Source of the DNA: Streptomyces sp. ACA25
Lineage (GTDB): Bacteria > Actinomycetota > Actinomycetes > Streptomycetales > Streptomycetaceae
Length of the DNA: 64,000 nt
Assembly: GCF_028200735.1 (NCBI RefSeq)
Contig: NZ_JAQKPV010000007.1
Location: 1-64,000, forward strand
Reading direction: 5' to 3'
Positions 60,769 through 64,000 of this stretch are shown here, in pieces. Position numbers and translations under genes: made by a program. The notes below the pieces were generated by a model, which did not search any database, was not told the origin of the DNA, and saw nothing but the letters and a program-made list of their open reading frames with translations. The stretch's first letter is position 1; the number at the start of each line of letters is the position of its first letter.

Positions 60769-62274
60769 GTGCCGTCCATAGCGCTCGAGAAGGAAACCCC
60801 TGGCACCGGTGTGCTGCCCCGGCAGTGGATCGGTCTGGCCGCCGGTGTCGCGCTGGCCCTGCTGGTCCGCACGCTCCTGCCCGATACCCTGGAATCCGGC
60901 GACAAGAACGTCGCCGCCGTCGCCACTCTCATGGCGGTCTGGTGGATGACCGAGGCGCTGCCGCTGCCCGCCACCGCACTGGTGCCGCTGGTGGCGTTCC
61001 CCGCCCTGGACGTCGCCCCCATCGGAGTGGTGGCTCCGCCCTACGCCAACCCGGTCATCTTCCTGTTCATGGGCGGGTTCATCATCGCGATCGCGATGCA
61101 GCGCTGGAACCTGCACACCCGGTTCGCGCTCGCCACGGTGAGCGTGGTGGGCACCAGTCCGGTGCGGATGATCGGCGGCTTCATGCTCGCCACCGCCTTT
61201 CTGAGCATGTGGATCTCGAACACCGCCACAGCGGTGATGATGCTGCCCATCGGTATCGCCGTGCTCGGCCTCATGGCTCAGCTCGGGGACGGGCAGCGTG
61301 ACCCGAACTTCGCCACCGCTCTGATGCTGGGCATCGCCTACGCCGCGTCGATCGGCTCCCTGGGCACCGTGATCGGCACGCCGCCCAACACCCTGCTGCG
61401 CGGATACGCGGACGAGAACCTCGACATCCGGATCAGCTTCTTCCAGTGGATGCAGTTCGGGGTCCCCATCGCCGCGGTCTTCCTGGTGATCGCCTGGCTG
61501 GTCCTGACCAAGGTGGCGTTCCGGCCGCGGATCACCGAGGTCAGCGGCGGCCGGGAACTCATCCAGGAGCGCCGCCGTGAGCTGGGACCCATCGGCCGCG
61601 CCGAGTGGACGGTTCTGGCGGTGTTCGTCTTCGCAGCCGTCAGCTGGATGGTGATGCCCCAGCTGGCGGATGTCTGGGAGTGGGCGGGGCTGATCGATGA
61701 CGGGGTGATCGCCATGACCGCCGCGCTGCTGCTGTTCGCCCTTCCGGTCACCGCCGACCGCAGGCAGCGGTCCTTGGAGTGGGAGGACACCAAGAACCTC
61801 CCCTGGGGCATCCTGCTGCTCTTCGGCGGCGGCCTGAGCCTGTCGGGGCAGTTCACCCGGGAGACGGAGGACGGCAGCACGGTCGGCCTCGGGCCGTGGA
61901 TCGGTGACCGGGTCACCGGGCTCGACGTCTGGCCCACGGTGCTGCTCGTGTTCGCCGTCGGCCTGCTGGTCCTCCTGCTCACCGAGCTCACCAGCAACAC
62001 CGCGACCACCGCGACCTTCCTGCCCATCATGGCGGGCGTGGCCGGCGGCCTCGGGCTGGACCCGATGCTGTTGCTGCTCCCCGTTGCCCTCGCGGCGACC
62101 TGTGCCTTCATGCTGCCGGTGGCGACTCCCCCGAACGCGGTGGTGTTCGGCTCGGGGCAGGTCACCATCGCACAGATGATCCGCGGCGGTGTCCTGCTGA
62201 ACATGATCGGCGTCGTGCTCGTCACCTTCGCGGTCTACACGCTGGGCATCATCGTCTTCGGCATCAGCCTCTGA
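60769..62274 (+). CDS. SLC13/DASS family anion transporter
   Basis: Membrane protein of 501 residues from a GTG at 60769 with about 11 hydrophobic segments. MAVWWMTEALPLPATALVPL and FLSMWISNTATAVMMLPIGI are divalent-anion:sodium symporter (DASS) signatures with the SNT motif. The repeated SNTATTATFLPIMAGVAGGL motif appears in the second half. The likely substrates are di- or tricarboxylates or sulphate. A cytoplasmic loop follows at about residues 240-285. It lies after ectD but its own dyad suggests separate control. Confidence 0.9.
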   Translation: MPSIALEKETPGTGVLPRQWIGLAAGVALALLVRTLLPDTLESGDKNVAAVATLMAVWWMTEALPLPATALVPLVAFPALDVAPIGVVAPPYANPVIFLFMGGFIIAIAMQRWNLHTRFALATVSVVGTSPVRMIGGFMLATAFLSMWISNTATAVMMLPIGIAVLGLMAQLGDGQRDPNFATALMLGIAYAASIGSLGTVIGTPPNTLLRGYADENLDIRISFFQWMQFGVPIAAVFLVIAWLVLTKVAFRPRITEVSGGRELIQERRRELGPIGRAEWTVLAVFVFAAVSWMVMPQLADVWEWAGLIDDGVIAMTAALLLFALPVTADRRQRSLEWEDTKNLPWGILLLFGGGLSLSGQFTRETEDGSTVGLGPWIGDRVTGLDVWPTVLLVFAVGLLVLLLTELTSNTATTATFLPIMAGVAGGLGLDPMLLLLPVALAATCAFMLPVATPPNAVVFGSGQVTIAQMIRGGVLLNMIGVVLVTFAVYTLGIIVFGISL

Positions 62275-62288
62275 GCCCTTTTCCGGCT

Positions 62289-62315
62289 CGGTCCGGCGGT
62301 GCACCCGCCGGACCG
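62289..62315. terminator. Bidirectional hairpin terminator
   Basis: A perfect 11-bp inverted repeat (CGGTCCGGCGG and its complement, 5-nt loop) lies between the transporter's stop and the convergent PhoX-type gene. Confidence 0.7.
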
Positions 62316-62327
62316 GGCCGGCGGCGT

Positions 62328-64000
62328 TCAGGGGGCGCCGATCACGCCGCCGTCCGTGCGGCGGATGACGAGGGTGGCCGAGCGGGGCCGGCCCTCGGGG
62401 TCGAAGTCCGGCCAGTTGCTGACCGCGCGCGGGTTCTGCGGGGACGGGGTGCCCCAGGCCGCGCTGGACTCACCGGGGTGCTGAACGTTGACGAACATCG
62501 TCCGCTGGTCCGGGGTCGTGATCACCCCGGTGATCTCGCTGCCGCGCGGCCCGGTCAGGAAGCGCCGGATCTCACCGGTCCTCGGGTCGGCCGCCAGCAT
62601 GGCGTTGTTGCCGATGTTGTCGTAGCCGCGTTCGGCCAGGGTCTGCGAGCTGTTGGAGACGTCGGTCTGAATCCACAGCCGGGCGTCCGCGTCGAACCAC
62701 AGACCGTCGGGCGAGCCGAAAATGCTGCTGTCGGTCAGGGTCACCTGCCCGTCGTAGGCGGGGTCACCGGCCAGTACGAAGATGTCCCAGGTGAACATGG
62801 TGGCGGTGTGATCGCGGTTCTTCTCCGCCCACCGGACGATGTGGCCGTAGGGGTTGGGTTTCCGGGGGTTGACCGCACCGTCCCAGCCGGCGCCGTTGGT
62901 GAGGGTGCAGTAGACGTCCCGGTTCTTCGGGTTGACCGCGACCCACTCGGGGCGGTCCATCCGGGTGGCGCCCAGCGCGTCCGCCGCCTGGCGGGTGCGC
63001 AGCAACACGTCGGCCTGGTCCTCCCATCCGTTCTCCGCGGTGAGCGGGCCCTGTCCGAAGACCAGCGGCAGCCAGCTGCCGGTTCCGTCGTCCTCGAAGC
63101 GAGCAACGTACAGGGTGCCGTGGTCCAGCGGGCTGCGGCCACGGGCGCGGTGCGTCCGCCAGGGCGCGTCGCCGACGAACTTGTAGAGGTAGTCGCCGTT
63201 CTGGTCGTCACCCGAGTAGCCGACGATCCGGCCGCGCGACTCGGTGAGGGTCATGCCCTCGTGCTTGAACCGGCCCAGCGCGGTCCGCTTGACCGGCGTC
63301 GAGTGGGGCTTCTTCGGGTCGATCTCGACGATCCAGCCGAAGCGGTTCGGCTCGTTCCCGTTGACGGCGAGGTCGAAGCGCGGGTCAGCCAGGTGCCAGC
63401 GGTAGCCCGCCCCGGTCGCGGACACGCCGTACCGGGCCTGTTCCTCGGTGGGCCGCCAGGACGGGTCCTCGGTGCCGAAGTAGCCGTTCCAGTTCTCCTC
63501 ACAGGTGAGATAGGTCCCCCAGGGGGTGACGCCGTGCGAGCAGTTGTTCAGGGTGCCCGCCGGCGGATCGGCGGCCCGCAGTTTCGGGTGGTCGGCGGGG
63601 ACCGGGCCGGAGAACTCGACCGGGGTGGAGCCGGTGACCTTGCGGGCGTAGCGGGAGTCGACGACCTGCCACTCGCCGTCGACGAGGGCGATCTCCACCA
63701 CGCTGACACCGTGCGCGGCCAGCGCCTTGGCGACCTTGTCCGCGGTCATCTCCTCGGGTCCGTCGGGGAACAGCAGCCGCTGGTCGACGTACTCGTGGTT
63801 GAGCACCAGCAACCCCCGCCGGTTGCCCTCCCGGCCGCGTCCGAGCGGGAAGAAGTGCATGCCGTCGTGGTGCATGCCGATCTGCTGGGCCTGTTCGGCG
63901 CTCGTGTTGGAGCCGTCCTTCCGCCAGGCGGGGCCGCCCGGCCGGAGCGGAGTGCCCCAGGGGATCAGGGTCCGCACCTCGTATCCCTCGGGGACCACGA
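62328..64000 (-). CDS. PhoX/DUF839 family phosphatase-like protein, cut by the window edge
   Basis: At least 556 residues are visible; the start and any Tat signal peptide lie beyond position 64000. Conserved PhoX segments include GRREGNRRGLLVLNHEYVDQ, LNNCSHGVTPWGTYLTCEEN, FGWIVEIDPKKPHSTPVKRT and RMDRPEWVAVNPKNRDVYCT. Acidic and Cys residues for calcium/iron binding are present. PhoX enzymes are secreted alkaline phosphatases that release phosphate; DUF839 members may have other roles. A phosphate-regulated promoter would lie outside the window. Confidence 0.88.
   Translation of the reverse strand, partial: VVPEGYEVRTLIPWGTPLRPGGPAWRKDGSNTSAEQAQQIGMHHDGMHFFPLGRGREGNRRGLLVLNHEYVDQRLLFPDGPEEMTADKVAKALAAHGVSVVEIALVDGEWQVVDSRYARKVTGSTPVEFSGPVPADHPKLRAADPPAGTLNNCSHGVTPWGTYLTCEENWNGYFGTEDPSWRPTEEQARYGVSATGAGYRWHLADPRFDLAVNGNEPNRFGWIVEIDPKKPHSTPVKRTALGRFKHEGMTLTESRGRIVGYSGDDQNGDYLYKFVGDAPWRTHRARGRSPLDHGTLYVARFEDDGTGSWLPLVFGQGPLTAENGWEDQADVLLRTRQAADALGATRMDRPEWVAVNPKNRDVYCTLTNGAGWDGAVNPRKPNPYGHIVRWAEKNRDHTATMFTWDIFVLAGDPAYDGQVTLTDSSIFGSPDGLWFDADARLWIQTDVSNSSQTLAERGYDNIGNNAMLAADPRTGEIRRFLTGPRGSEITGVITTPDQRTMFVNVQHPGESSAAWGTPSPQNPRAVSNWPDFDPEGRPRSATLVIRRTDGGVIGAP

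Overview
The window is 64 kb of chromosome from a Streptomyces-type actinomycete. GC content is very high, third codon positions are almost all G or C, GTG/TTG starts and 4-bp ATGA/GTGA overlaps are common, and there are family markers: a chaplin, WhiJ-type anti-sigma ATPases, DUF3099, AmaP/Asp23 genes, an actinobacterial InhA-type FabI, an LAxTG-anchored surface protein and hydroxyectoine genes. From memory and unchecked, the order tyrS, moaA, cob/cbi cluster, surface protein, ectABCD matches a core block of Streptomyces chromosomes. No tRNA, rRNA, IS element, CRISPR array or prophage was seen.

Layout. 0.35-2.1 kb (minus): an intact 3-methyladenine glycosylase behind a truncated copy, preceded by a barstar-like inhibitor and an RNase Sa-type lipoprotein. 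2.2-6.8 kb: PEBP protein, HNH nuclease, then ABC ATPase, NfeD and SPFH genes. 6.8-16 kb: chaplin, FHA-FHA-ABC fusion, serB, SixA-type phosphatase, a CynX-type transporter with its 38-aa partner and divergent FadR-type regulator, and the fabG-fabI pair. 16-19 kb: two paralogous anti-sigma ATPase genes flank a lower-GC stretch of micro-ORFs and a lipoprotein. 19-24.8 kb: tyrS, DUF3099, a small Cys protein, moaA, a DnaQ-BRCT exonuclease and SURF1. 24.8-28.3 kb: an overlapping Asp23/AmaP envelope-stress cluster. 28-35 kb: enoyl-CoA hydratase-like protein, small HTH protein, ABC-F ATPase, a large hypothetical, alpha/beta hydrolase and class II aldolase.

35.2-54.4 kb: a cobalamin riboswitch followed by a tightly overlapping run of cobalamin genes: cobD, cobQ, cobN, a 38-aa ORF, chlID, cobO, cobB, cobI, cobM, cbiD, cobL (cbiET), cbiG-cobJ, ferredoxin, cobH/cbiC, cbiX, cobC. 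The set mixes genes of the anaerobic (cbiD, cbiG, cbiX) and aerobic (cobN, chlID) routes. It ends at a strong bidirectional hairpin opposite an LAATG surface protein. After an amidohydrolase, ectABC and ectD (separated by a strong hairpin) make ectoine and hydroxyectoine. The window ends with an SLC13-type transporter and a PhoX-type phosphatase cut by the edge.

The most interesting unexplained signals are small or regulatory: a 25-codon proline-rich ORF between the riboswitch and cobD, the 38-codon ORF stitched between cobN and chlID, a leaderless 8-codon ORF with a hairpin ahead of the ABC-F gene, the RNase/barstar pair, and the micro-ORF chain near 17.7 kb. All functions are inferred from reading the sequence; no database search was run.
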